A DNA stretch of 64,000 nucleotides from Thermoleophilia bacterium UBA2241 (lineage in GTDB: Bacteria > Actinomycetota > Thermoleophilia > UBA2241): NCBI GenBank assembly GCA_002347645.1, contig DDYF01000039.1, forward strand, positions 133,380 through 197,379, in the 5' to 3' direction. A program made the translations under genes and the position numbers. The notes under the pieces were generated by a model. The model searched no databases and had not been told where the DNA came from. It saw only the letters and a list, made by a program, of their open reading frames with translations. Positions 8,329-15,057 of the stretch are shown here, in pieces; the first letter of the stretch is position 1; every line of letters begins with the position of its first letter.

Positions 8329-9306
8329 ATGGGCGAACGGAACGGGCTCGACGGCAAGCTGATGACCGTGGCCGAAGCCGTCAAGCGTTACGTCCGCGAC
8401 GGCTGCCAGATCGCCGTCGGCGGCTTCACCATCAACCGTAACCCGATGGCCCTGGTGTACGAGATCGCGCGCCGCAAGGTGCGGGACCTGCACCTGGTCG
8501 CGCACTCGAACGGCCAGGCGCTCGACGTGCTGGTCGGCGCCGGCTGCGTCGCGCGCATCGAGATCGCTTACGGCGGCAACGGACGCTTCGCGCCCACGTG
8601 CTTCCGCTTCCGCAAGGCGGTCGAGGGCGGCGAGGTGCTCGTCGAGGACTACACCAACAACCAGATGACCCTGCGCTTTCTGGCCGGCGCCCTCAACACG
8701 CCGTTCATCCCGAGCAAATCGGGACTGGGGACCGACGTGCTCCAGCAAGAAGGCTTCCCCCCCGAGATCCGCGACGGCGACAAGGTGGCCAGAAAGAAGG
8801 TCCACGTCATGGCCGACCCCTTCGGCCACGCCGACGACGACGTCGCCCTCCTCCCCGCGCTCACGCCGGACGTCTCACTGATCCACGCGCAGCAGGTGAG
8901 CACCGACGGGACCGTGCGCATCAAGGGCCTCACGTTCGCCGACCTCGAGCAGTGCAAGGCGGCGTCGGCGGTCATCGTCACCTGCGAGGAGATCGTGCCC
9001 GAATGCTACCTCCGCCTCGACCCCGACCAGAACGCGCTGCCCCCCTTCCTGGTCGACGCGGTCGTGCCAGTGCCGTACGGCGCCCACCCGACCGCGTGCC
9101 CCCGCTTCTACGACTACGACCCCAAGCACTTGAACCTCTACAAGGAAGTGGCCAAGGACGACGCCAAGTGGGCCGCGTACCTCGACGAGTGGGTGTACGG
9201 CGTCGAGAGCTGGGACGCGTACCTCGACAAGGTCGGCGGCGCACAGCTCGTGCGCATCCGCGCCAACACCGTCGCCGGCTACGCGCCCGGCCTGGACCGG
9301 AGGTGA
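8329..9306 (+). CDS. CoA transferase family I, alpha subunit (GctA-like)
   Basis: A 325-residue alpha subunit of a family I CoA transferase, closest in style to glutaconate or 3-oxoacid CoA transferase subunit A. It has the N-terminal KLMTVAEAVKRYVRDG, the glycine-rich GGFTINRNPMALVYEI, and the mid-protein TPDVSLIHAQQVSTDGTVRIKG. It moves CoA between an acyl-CoA and a free acid together with the next gene. ATG 8329 is chosen because GAGGAGGAGG lies just upstream; an earlier in-frame ATG has no such site. The beta gene begins 4 nt after its stop. Confidence 0.88.
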   Translation: MGERNGLDGKLMTVAEAVKRYVRDGCQIAVGGFTINRNPMALVYEIARRKVRDLHLVAHSNGQALDVLVGAGCVARIEIAYGGNGRFAPTCFRFRKAVEGGEVLVEDYTNNQMTLRFLAGALNTPFIPSKSGLGTDVLQQEGFPPEIRDGDKVARKKVHVMADPFGHADDDVALLPALTPDVSLIHAQQVSTDGTVRIKGLTFADLEQCKAASAVIVTCEEIVPECYLRLDPDQNALPPFLVDAVVPVPYGAHPTACPRFYDYDPKHLNLYKEVAKDDAKWAAYLDEWVYGVESWDAYLDKVGGAQLVRIRANTVAGYAPGLDRR

Positions 9307-9310
9307 GGTG

Positions 9311-10135
9311 ATGAGCGAGACGCCCTCGGGCGCGGCGCAGCAGACGCCCGAACAGACGCCGGCCACGACGCCCCCGCCCGCCTACACCGCGCGCGAGATG
9401 ATGGCGATCGCCGCCGGGCGCTTCATCAAGGACGGCGACGTGCTCTTCGCCGGGACGGGCGTGGCGATGCTGGCGGCGGCGGTGGCCAAGCGCATCCACG
9501 CCCCGCACGCGCACATCTTCTTCGAGACCGGCGGTATCGGTCCGCCCCTCGACGAGCTGCCCATGGCGGTCGCCGACACACGTGTCATGTCGTACTCGAA
9601 CCTCAACGCCGGCCTCGTCGAGGCCTTCAGCTACGTCGCCAACCGGCGCCTGCACACGATCGCCTTCCTCGGTGCCGCGCAGATCGACAAGTACGGCAAC
9701 ATGAACTCGACCGTCATCGGCGACTACCGCCACCCGACGGTGCGCTTCTCGGGCAGTGGGGGCGCCTGCGACGCCGGCTCTCTTGCCAGCGCCTTCATCG
9801 CGTTCATGCAGCACGGGACGCGCAAGTTCGTCGAGAAGCTGGACTACCTGACGACGCCGGGCTGGCTGACGGGCGGCGAGTCGCGGCACCACGCCGGGTA
9901 CCGGCGTGGCGGGCCGCTCGCCGTGGTCAGCGACCTCGGCGTCATGAAGTTCGACGAGGTCACGAAGGAGATGTACGTGGCCGAGCACTACCGAGGCGTC
10001 TCCCCCGAGCACATCGCCGAGAACACGGGCTTCGCGATCGACGTCTCACGCGCCGTCGAGACGGAACCCCCGAATGCCGAAGAGCTCCGCATCCTGCGCG
10101 AGGACGTCGACCCGCAGCGCCTGATCCTCGGCTGA
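9311..10135 (+). CDS. CoA transferase family I, beta subunit (GctB-like)
   Basis: A 274-residue beta subunit partnering the preceding alpha subunit. The family I catalytic glutamate is likely Glu72 in IFFETGGIG; AGTGVAMLAAAVAKR forms the preceding loop and GSGGACDAGSLA a later glycine-rich CoA-site loop. The first 25 residues are Pro/Thr/Ala-rich and not part of the fold. ATG 9311 is favoured over the adjacent GTG because GGAGG at 9299-9303 is 7 nt away. The physiological acid is unknown; the acyl-CoA dehydrogenase across the divergent promoter suggests a degradation or fermentation role. Confidence 0.88.
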   Translation: MSETPSGAAQQTPEQTPATTPPPAYTAREMMAIAAGRFIKDGDVLFAGTGVAMLAAAVAKRIHAPHAHIFFETGGIGPPLDELPMAVADTRVMSYSNLNAGLVEAFSYVANRRLHTIAFLGAAQIDKYGNMNSTVIGDYRHPTVRFSGSGGACDAGSLASAFIAFMQHGTRKFVEKLDYLTTPGWLTGGESRHHAGYRRGGPLAVVSDLGVMKFDEVTKEMYVAEHYRGVSPEHIAENTGFAIDVSRAVETEPPNAEELRILREDVDPQRLILG

Positions 10136-10198
10136 AGCCTCCGGCGCTCCACGGGCCGGCCTCCCGCGGGCCGACGACCGGCGGAGCGCGCGAGAATC

Positions 10199-10218
10199 GG
10201 GCCGGCGCAGGCCGGCCC
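10199..10218 (+). terminator. Hairpin after the CoA-transferase operon
   Basis: An 8-bp perfect stem (10199-10206 with 10211-10218) with a GCAG loop, 64 nt after the beta-subunit stop. It has no U run, and the surrounding region is full of GC inverted repeats, so the exact termination point is uncertain. Confidence 0.4.
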
Positions 10219-10361
10219 GCACGTGCGGCGCGGCCCGGGCACTCCCCGCCTGTGTCGCGCCGCCGCTCTCTCGTGGCGCGATACGCGGCCGACGGGCGCA
10301 GGCGCGACAGACATACATCCAGGCCTTGCCGTCGCGGCGGCCGTGTGCCATACCAGTCGGC

Positions 10362-11286
10362 ATGGCCCGTAGAGTCCGAGCAGACTCCCCCGCGTACATC
10401 GCGCTCAGTGAGACCGGCGAGCTCGCGCGGCGCGCGAAGCGCGCCACCGCCCATCTCGCCGCCTGCGACCTTTGCCCGCGGTGTTGCGGCGTGGACCGCG
10501 CTGCCGGCGACGCCGGCGCCTGCGGCGTCGGTGCCCGGCAACCTGCGCTGCCGTTTCTGCCAGAACGAGGACGTCTCACACCTGCCGGCCGGGCGCGAGC
10601 TGGAGCCGGCTGTCCTCGCCGACGTCTTCCTCGAGATCCAGATGATGGGCTGCCACAACCTCAATCTCGTCACGCCGTCACACGTCGTGCCCCAGATCTT
10701 CGCCGGCCTGACGATCGCGGCGGCCGGCGGCCTGCGGCTGCCCGTCGTCTACAACACCGGCGGCTACGACGCCGGCGAGACGCTGGCGCTGCTCGACGGC
10801 GTCGTAGACGTCTATATGCCTGACGTGAAGCTCCTTGACCCGAATCTCGCGCAGCGGTATCTGACCGCGAGCGACTACCCGGATGTCGTTCGTGACGCCT
10901 TGACCGAGATGCACCGCCAGGTCGGCGACCTCGTGACGGACGTCGACGACCTGGCGGTGCACGGTCTGCTCGTCAGGCACCTCGTCATGCCAGGCCTCGT
11001 CGCCGAGAGCGCCCGCGTCTTCGCCTTTCTCAGCACGCTGAGCCGCGACACCTTCGTCAACGTGATGGACCAGTACCGGCCGTGCGCCGAAGCGGCGAGA
11101 GTCCACGGCAACGTTGGCTACGCCCGGGACGGCGCAGGCCGAAGCCATTCGCGGGATGCCGTTGATGACCCGAGATGCCCGGCCGACCTCGATCCCATCG
11201 CCCGCCGCGTAGGACGTGATGAGTTCGCTACCTTCCTCGGCGCGGCGCGCGCCGCCGGCCTGCGGCGAGCGGCGCGCAGTCCCTGA
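10362..11286 (+). pseudogene. Broken PflX-like radical SAM protein gene
   Basis: Two open pieces in different frames belong to one PflX-like (COG1313-type) radical SAM protein. The first, from ATG 10362, reads MARRVRADSPAYIALSETG and CDLCPRCCGVDR up to about 10525. The second continues in another frame with NLRCRFCQNEDVSH, NTGGYDAGETLALLDGVVD, VYMPDVKLLDP, HLVMPGLVAES and VNVMDQYRPC. Roughly 30 residues expected between them are missing, and the first Cys of the CxxxCxxC cluster motif is Gly (GNLRCRFC). A deletion with frameshift near 10525 has therefore killed the radical SAM site. The remainder is well conserved, so the loss looks recent. Confidence 0.7.
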
Positions 11287-11331
11287 TCACGGCGCCCTGA
11301 GTCCCTGATGACGGCGCCTTGGCACGATTCC

Positions 11332-11709
11332 TCATCCGTCGAGTAGTGACGCGAGCACCCGCAAGCGCTGCCTGACACGCTGCTCGACGTGATGGACGAG
11401 GTCACGACCGGCGTCCGCCGACGAAAGGAGCGCTGCGACCGCCACGTCGACGTCCGCCTGCGTACAGCGCTCGACGCGCAGCGCCGGGACGACCTCCCGG
11501 AACAGGTGCTCGACGCCCGCGAGACCATGACGCTCCTGCAGGAGGAGCGCAGCCTGCACGATCGTGTAGTCGGTCGAGACCAGGACAGATCCGGCCTCGA
11601 GCTCGAGGCGCCACACGCCGGCGACGACCTGATGACCCGGCGAGGTGCGGTCGAGGACGGCGACGATGCCCGCTGCGTCGACGAACGTGAGCTGCCGAGG
11701 GAGGGCCAC
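11332..11709 (-). CDS. PIN-domain (VapC-like) protein, likely catalytically dead
   Basis: A 125-residue PIN-domain protein, toxin half of a VapBC-type pair. The layout is clear: LTFVDAAGIVAVLDR with Asp11, VSTDYTIVQAALLLQERHG, then FREVVPALRVE. In active VapC the second helix carries an acidic residue (ETxxLL) and a later LVD supplies another; here these read VQAALLL (Gln52) and DLVHHV (His106). Two acidic ligands for the RNase metal site thus seem lost, and the C-terminus looks shortened. GTG 11709 follows the antitoxin stop by 1 nt, with GAGGAG overlapping the antitoxin end. Confidence 0.6.
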   Translation of the reverse strand: MALPRQLTFVDAAGIVAVLDRTSPGHQVVAGVWRLELEAGSVLVSTDYTIVQAALLLQERHGLAGVEHLFREVVPALRVERCTQADVDVAVAALLSSADAGRDLVHHVEQRVRQRLRVLASLLDG

Positions 11710-11710
11710 G

Positions 11711-12010
11711 TCACTCCTCGCCCGCAAGCCACATCCCGGCGTGGGTGCTGGGGCCACCGCCCCCATCCGATCTCTGGCACTCGCCTTCGCTATCAGACGA
11801 CCGTGGAACAGAGCGTGTCCCTCGGGGCAGGCCGCCCGCGGCGTCGCGCGCGATCCTCCTGATTCTTTCCGGGGACGGACCGACGGCGACGCGTAAGTAG
11901 TAGTCGATGGCTTCGCGGACGAGTTCGGCCATCGAGGTTCCGCGATCCGCAGCCCACAGTCGGAGCTGCTTCTTCTGCTCTTCGCCGATCATGACGTGGG
12001 CGGAGACCAA
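11711..12010 (-). CDS. Ribbon-helix-helix (VapB/CopG-like) antitoxin
   Basis: A 99-residue protein whose first 45 residues form a ribbon-helix-helix domain: a short beta strand (VSAHVMIG) followed by EEQKKQLRLWAADRGTSMAE and LVREAIDYYL. The tail is disordered and Gly/Ser/Arg-rich, where toxin binding would occur. The start is uncertain: TTG 12010 is the best fit to the domain, with AAGGAG a long 15 nt upstream, directly after a 38-bp perfect palindrome that is the likely operator. The PIN gene follows in the same transcript. Confidence 0.6.
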   Translation of the reverse strand: MVSAHVMIGEEQKKQLRLWAADRGTSMAELVREAIDYYLRVAVGPSPERIRRIARDAAGGLPRGTRSVPRSSDSEGECQRSDGGGGPSTHAGMWLAGEE

Positions 12011-12028
12011 GGGGTCCGTAGCTCGCTC

Positions 12029-12066
12029 CTTGGACAATTGGCCAAGATCTTGGCCAATTGTCCAAG
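12029..12066. promoter_or_regulatory. 38-bp perfect palindrome, likely antitoxin operator
   Basis: Every base of 12029-12066 pairs about the centre AGATCT, and each half contains TTGGCCAA and CAATTG. It lies immediately upstream of the antitoxin start, where RHH antitoxins bind tandem palindromic half sites to autoregulate. The four TTGG/CCAA half-sites would suit two RHH dimers per arm. Confidence 0.65.
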
Positions 12067-12343
12067 AGGTCGTAGTGGCGGGGTAGGTTGCCGATCGCAC
12101 TCCAGGGTAGGCAATCGTGAGGCGTGAACCTCGCTGTCGAGTCCTGAGCCTCACGGGTAACCGAAACGGCCGCCGCTGCCGCGTCGATGGACGACGGTCT
12201 CGGTGTGGTGCCACCAGGCTGACGTCCGTACGTCGCAGTCGAAGGGCTGGAAAGGAACGAGGCGGAGGGAGCGGAGGCGGCCACGACACGGCTTGGAAGG
12301 GAGGCGCCTGGGGCACGGACGACGCGGCGCGGGAGGAAGGCGC
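12067..12343. other. Intergenic stretch between the antitoxin promoter and the native tRNA terminator
   Basis: About 280 bases without a convincing gene. Short open frames exist on both strands but have no ribosome site, no domain pattern and unusual composition. The part nearest the palindrome should hold the antitoxin promoter. The rest is probably old chromosome downstream of the tRNA-Asn attachment site. Confidence 0.4.
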
Positions 12344-12378
12344 GAAAGGGGGCGCGCCCCCCGGCCGCGCCCCCTTTC
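12344..12378 (-). terminator. Probable original tRNA-Asn terminator
   Basis: A perfect 13-bp stem (12344-12356 with 12366-12378) with a 9-nt loop, 6 nt from the left attachment repeat. Read on the minus strand it lies just past the duplicated tRNA 3' end, where the tRNA-Asn terminator would have been before integration. The stem ends in TTTC. Confidence 0.55.
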
Positions 12379-12384
12379 AGAAAC

Positions 12385-12424
12385 TGGCTCCTCGGGTAGG
12401 ACTCGAACCTACAACCCTCCGGTT
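12385..12424. repeat. attL: 40-bp copy of the tRNA-Asn 3' end
   Basis: Identical to 26872-26911, covering the CCA end, T arm, variable loop and 3' side of the anticodon stem up to the anticodon loop. Homology stops at 12425, where the sequence turns into element DNA. It marks the left junction of the integrated element. Confidence 0.9.
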
Positions 12425-12504
12425 TGCCCCAGACGTCGTCAGGCTCGGGCTGTTTGGGGCTGTTTGTGCCTAGACGGCCCTCCTGTCGGCCCCCGTTGGC
12501 TACA

Positions 12505-12529
12505 GTGGGAGGGCAAAGTGGAGGGCAAA
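12505..12529. repeat. Tandem GTGGAGGGCAAA-type repeats near attL
   Basis: GTGGGAGGGCAAA (12505-12517) followed directly by GTGGAGGGCAAA (12518-12529). The same pair occurs near the right end at 26795-26817. Direct 11-13 bp repeats inside both ends of a tyrosine-recombinase element are typical integrase arm-binding sites. The first copy is 80 nt inside attL. Confidence 0.6.
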
Positions 12530-12635
12530 CCGCCGGTCGGGACGCGGCTCGGGCGCAACGTCACCGTCAGCGCCTGCACAGTGAGCTGGCCGCCGACTCT
12601 GCACCGTAGACCGCTGAGGATACTACGGCGAATGC

Positions 12636-12665
12636 TTGACGCAGCGACGGGGCCTCCTGTACTCT
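12636..12665 (+). promoter_or_regulatory. Promoter for the left cargo operon
   Basis: TTGACG (12636-12641), an 18-nt spacer and TACTCT (12660-12665) form a sigma-70-like promoter facing the five-gene operon that starts at 12859. The implied leader is about 185 nt and contains complementary segments described separately. Confidence 0.45.
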
Positions 12666-12671
12666 GACGAA

Positions 12672-12812
12672 CTGTCCAGGCAGGAGCGCAAGGAGGGCAC
12701 CTTTTCTTGTTCCGCGCGGTCTCCCACACCACCACCAGCGTCCCGGCATGGCGTAAAATGGGCCTTGGCCCCCACGCGCCCTGCCTGGACAGCTGGTGCC
12801 TCCGTGGGGGCC
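12672..12812 (+). promoter_or_regulatory. Structured leader RNA with two mutually exclusive stems
   Basis: CTGTCCAGGCAGG (12672-12684) is perfectly complementary to 12780-12792. GGCCCCCAC (12767-12775) is perfectly complementary to 12804-12812. The two stems interleave, so they either exclude each other or form a pseudoknot. The second stem ends about 40 nt before the first start codon of the prepilin operon. This could be an attenuator or control element. No known riboswitch class is recognised. Confidence 0.4.
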
Positions 12813-12858
12813 GCTGCCTTCCCCGCGACCTGCTCCCTGTCAGAAGAGGGAGGTCGCT

Positions 12859-13125
12859 ATGCACACCCCCGTCCCCGTCCCCCTGGTCCGCTGGTCTGAG
12901 GTCGCGCCGGGCGCCTACGTCGCCAGGGCCTTCGGCCTCACGGTCCACGTAGTCGAGCAGGCAGCCGGCGCCTGGCTCTGGCGCCTGGTCCTCCCGACCG
13001 GGCCCACGCTCGCCGGCCGCGCAGGCAGCCGGGAAGCCGCTGAGAGGGCCGTTCTGCGCGTGGCGCGCGCGGCGGCCGTCGAGGCGATCCGCGAAGACGC
13101 CGCGCTCGAGGCGGTGAAGTCGTGA
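12859..13125 (+). CDS. Small protein of unknown function, first gene of cargo operon
   Basis: An 88-residue protein I do not recognise. It has a compact beta-rich centre (WSEVAPGAYVARAFGLTVHVVEQ, AWLWRLVLPTGPTL) and an Ala/Arg/Glu-rich helical C-terminus. ATG 12859 has GGGAGG 6 nt upstream. Its stop overlaps the GTG of the next gene (GTGA), and the next junctions repeat this, so the genes are translated together. No signal peptide or membrane segment is seen. Its role may relate to the prepilin-like product two genes downstream. Confidence 0.65.
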   Translation: MHTPVPVPLVRWSEVAPGAYVARAFGLTVHVVEQAAGAWLWRLVLPTGPTLAGRAGSREAAERAVLRVARAAAVEAIREDAALEAVKS

Positions 13126-13370
13126 TCGCCGGCGTCTGCGCGCGCTGTGGCGCGGTCCTGCGCGAAGAGGAGATCGGCCCCGGCTGCCGCTGGAGTGCGG
13201 ACATGCACCGCGGCCGGATCGTGGGCCTCATCTGCCCCGCCTGTCAGACGCCCGACGAAGACGCCGAGGCGCAGTTCAACGCCGAGACGTTGGTCTATGG
13301 CCGCGACGCAAGCGGGCGCTGCGTCGCCTCGCCGAAGGTCACGCCCGCGAGCGGCGAGCGTGTCCAGTGA
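13122..13370 (+). CDS. Small zinc-ribbon protein
   Basis: An 82-residue protein with two cysteine pairs, CARCG at residues 6-10 and CPAC near residue 38, spaced as a zinc ribbon. Starts with GTG overlapping the previous stop (GTGA) and ends overlapping the prepilin start the same way. Small zinc-ribbon proteins like this are common in actinophage-type genomes. A specific function cannot be given. Confidence 0.65.
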   Translation: MIAGVCARCGAVLREEEIGPGCRWSADMHRGRIVGLICPACQTPDEDAEAQFNAETLVYGRDASGRCVASPKVTPASGERVQ

Positions 13371-13783
13371 GCGCCCGCGAGCGCGGCTTCACGCTCTTGG
13401 AGCTCGCGGCCGTCGTCTCGATCATCACGATCCTGGCCAGTATCGCAGTGCCCACGTACGCGGCCCAGCGTCGCCAGGCAAAAGACGGCGTCCTTCACAT
13501 CGCGCTGACCAGCCTGGAGCTCGGCGTCGAGACGTACGCGAAAGCGCACGAGGACGGGCTCTACCCGGCCGAAGCTACCCGTGAGTCACTAGCCGGCTAC
13601 CTGGACCGGTGGCCGCAGGATCCCTACAGCCGCGGGCCCCTGAGCGTCGGCACAGCGGTCGGACAGTACGAGTACGCGGTCTCCGAAGACCGGCAGACGT
13701 TCACGGTCACGGTGCATACCAGCGCCGGCGACTTCAGCCTGCCGTCCGGGTATCCGATGCCCTCGCCGGCGGTGTCACCGTGA
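13367..13783 (+). CDS. Type IV prepilin-like protein (class III signal)
   Basis: A 138-residue prepilin or pseudopilin. The leader MSARERG ends in Gly7, followed by FTLLELAAVVSIITILASIA, the canonical hydrophobic N-terminal helix with Glu at mature position 5. The remainder (VETYAKAHEDGLYPAE, LDRWPQDPYSRG) resembles the short globular domains of minor pilins and type II pseudopilins. It would need a host prepilin peptidase and assembly ATPase, since none is in the element. GTG start overlaps the upstream stop, and its own stop overlaps the next GTG. A pilin gene is unexpected in a phage-satellite-like element and suggests a host-surface or phage-exclusion role. Confidence 0.8.
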   Translation: MSARERGFTLLELAAVVSIITILASIAVPTYAAQRRQAKDGVLHIALTSLELGVETYAKAHEDGLYPAEATRESLAGYLDRWPQDPYSRGPLSVGTAVGQYEYAVSEDRQTFTVTVHTSAGDFSLPSGYPMPSPAVSP

Positions 13784-13980
13784 GCGCCGCGCACGCGCGG
13801 CACCTGCACGTCGTCGGCGACGCCGAGCGTCACGCCGGCGAACGCCGGCAGCGCAGCGAGCCGATCGACCGGCTGGCCGACTACGCGATCGGCGCCGTGT
13901 TCGTCGTGCTCCTGGTCCTGAACCTGGCGGCGTGGGGGCTCGGCTGGGTCCACCTCGTCGCGCGCTTCTTCGGAGGTTGA
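13780..13980 (+). CDS. Small single-span membrane protein
   Basis: A 66-residue protein with a hydrophilic, Arg-rich N-terminal half (VVGDAERHAGERRQRSEP) and one strong membrane helix (YAIGAVFVVLLVLNLAAWGLGWV), ending RFFGG. GTG 13780 overlaps the prepilin stop. The basic side before the helix predicts a cytoplasmic N-terminus. Its tight coupling to the prepilin gene suggests a membrane partner or anchor for it, but no family is recognised. Confidence 0.65.
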   Translation: MSAAHARHLHVVGDAERHAGERRQRSEPIDRLADYAIGAVFVVLLVLNLAAWGLGWVHLVARFFGG

Positions 13981-13981
13981 C

Positions 13982-14206
13982 ATGCCCACTTTGATCCCCG
14001 ACGTTGAACAACGTTGTCGCGACGACGTGACGCACGCCTGCACGCCTGCGGCGATCGCACGGGCCCTGGACTGGCCGCCGGCGCGGATCCGGCGCGCGAT
14101 CTATCGCGGCGAGCTCGAGGCCGAGCTCGTCGCCGGCGAGCGCTGGACGGTCGAGCTTGACGAGGCTGAGCGCTTCATCGGGGAGGTGGTCGACAGGACG
14201 GCCTGA
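13982..14206 (+). CDS. Small HTH/excisionase-like DNA-binding protein
   Basis: A 74-residue protein with a MerR/AlpA-like helix-turn-helix pattern: TPAAIARALDWPPARIRRAI followed by a wing YRGELEAELVAGERWTVEL and EAERFIGEV. Proteins of this shape act as excisionases or small regulators. GGAGG overlaps the end of the preceding gene, and ATG follows its stop by 1 nt. As last gene of the prepilin operon near attL it could regulate that operon or assist excision; an AlpA-like gene also exists near the repressor. Confidence 0.55.
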   Translation: MPTLIPDVEQRCRDDVTHACTPAAIARALDWPPARIRRAIYRGELEAELVAGERWTVELDEAERFIGEVVDRTA

Positions 14207-14232
14207 GTAGCCATAGAGCCGCACCGCTGCAG

Positions 14233-14262
14233 AACGGGCCGCCACCCCCCTGGCGGCCCGTT
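14233..14262 (+). terminator. Terminator of the prepilin operon
   Basis: A perfect 11-bp GC-rich stem (14233-14243 with 14252-14262) with an 8-nt loop, 26 nt after the last stop of the five-gene operon. No strong U tract, but position is right. Confidence 0.65.
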
Positions 14263-14422
14263 CGCTGTGCCGGAGGGGCCTCCAGGAGCCGTTCTAAGCG
14301 CCTTTCGTGGCGTCAGAGGGGAGGAGTACCCCTGAGATATGCGGCCGTGGTGTATAGGGATGCGTCGGTGCGGGGCCATGCTGCTCGAGCTCAAGCAGGC
14401 GGGCGAGTACGGGCCGGGAGTC

Positions 14423-14445
14423 AAATCAGACGCGACGTCTGATTT
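14423..14445. repeat. Palindrome 1 in the non-coding/decayed zone
   Basis: AAATCAGACG and CGTCTGATTT flank a CGA centre, a perfect 10-bp inverted repeat. It is the first of three compact palindromes within 230 bp between two genes of the element. It could be an operator or a relic of the decayed gene described at 14490-14733. Confidence 0.5.
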
Positions 14446-14498
14446 ACCGCACCAACGCATCACCCACCGCTGGCAGGACATGGCGCGGGACTGGCCGG

Positions 14499-14523
14499 AA
14501 GGTAGGGAAAGTTTCCCTACCTT
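14499..14523. repeat. Palindrome 2
   Basis: AAGGTAGGGAAA and TTTCCCTACCTT around a single central base, a perfect 12-bp inverted repeat. It shares the GGAAAgTTTCC-type centre with palindrome 3. Confidence 0.5.
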
Positions 14524-14626
14524 GCCGCCCTCGCTCATGCGCTCCTTGGCCCGCTCCCTCTCCCGCGCCAGCCGGCCGCTGTAGCCCGTGCCGGAGGCGG
14601 CCTTGTCGCGGGACTTGCCGGTGTCA

Positions 14627-14649
14627 GCTTGTGGAAAGTTTCCACAAGC
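14627..14649. repeat. Palindrome 3
   Basis: GCTTGTGGAAA and TTTCCACAAGC around a single central base, a perfect 11-bp inverted repeat. The GAAAgTTTC centre is the same as in palindrome 2, so one protein could contact both. Confidence 0.5.
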
Positions 14650-14733
14650 ATCCGGGTGGTTGAGATCTGCCTGCCGTTCCTTCGCCCTCTCCCGCTCGCG
14701 CGCCCACGGATCTTCGCGGCGGTGCGGGTGTGG

Positions 14734-14937
14734 TCAGGCCGCCTGGAAGGCGCTGTCATCACCCTCCAGAAGGTCACACAGCGCGTACGCCTCGGCGAGG
14801 GCGCCGAAGTCCTCAAGTGTGCCGTCGGTGTACTGCTGCAACACGAAGTGAAGGTCACGGCCCGCGGCCTGTGCCTTGCGTCCGATGAGCGACAGGACCT
14901 CGTCGTTTGTGAGCTCGTATGATGCAGCGGCGATCAT
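14734..14937 (-). CDS. Small acidic protein of unknown function
   Basis: A 67-residue acidic, helical protein (YELTNDEVLSLIGRKAQAAG, VLQQYTDGTLEDFGALAEAY). No family is recognised. ATG 14937 is chosen because GGAAGGGGG lies upstream; earlier in-frame ATGs lack this. It stands apart from the long minus-strand operon ending at 15058, with its own 120-nt upstream gap. It could be an immunity, regulatory or anti-phage small protein, but nothing in the sequence decides this. Confidence 0.5.
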   Translation of the reverse strand: MIAAASYELTNDEVLSLIGRKAQAAGRDLHFVLQQYTDGTLEDFGALAEAYALCDLLEGDDSAFQAA

Positions 14938-15057
14938 CTCAAGGCACCCCCTTCCTCGCATGTTGAGGGTATCAAAGCGCTCGGCCGGAAGCACGCTCCT
15001 CAGCCATATTCTCGTCTCCGCGGCCCGATACCTTGAAACCCGGCCGCGTCTACGCCC

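Larger units (their letters stand above)
14490..14733 (-). pseudogene. Decayed ParB/HTH-like coding remnant
   Basis: Read on the minus strand directly after the stop of the 67-residue gene, and in its frame, the sequence keeps protein-like order without a start codon: DPWARERERAKERQADLNHP, GNFPQADTGKSRDKAASG, TGYSGRLARERERAKER, then GGKVGKLSLPSGQSRAMS. The GKSRDKAASGTGYSGR stretch resembles the C-terminal helical part of ParB-like proteins of actinobacterial mobile elements (RDKAAxxxGxSGR). ARERERAKER occurs twice. The upstream ParB domain is absent. I read it as a gene remnant, with modest confidence. Confidence 0.35.

Noticed and set aside
12117..12473. Plus-strand open frame crossing attL
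   Set aside because: It would read through the terminator hairpin and the tRNA fragment; no ribosome site and no family pattern.
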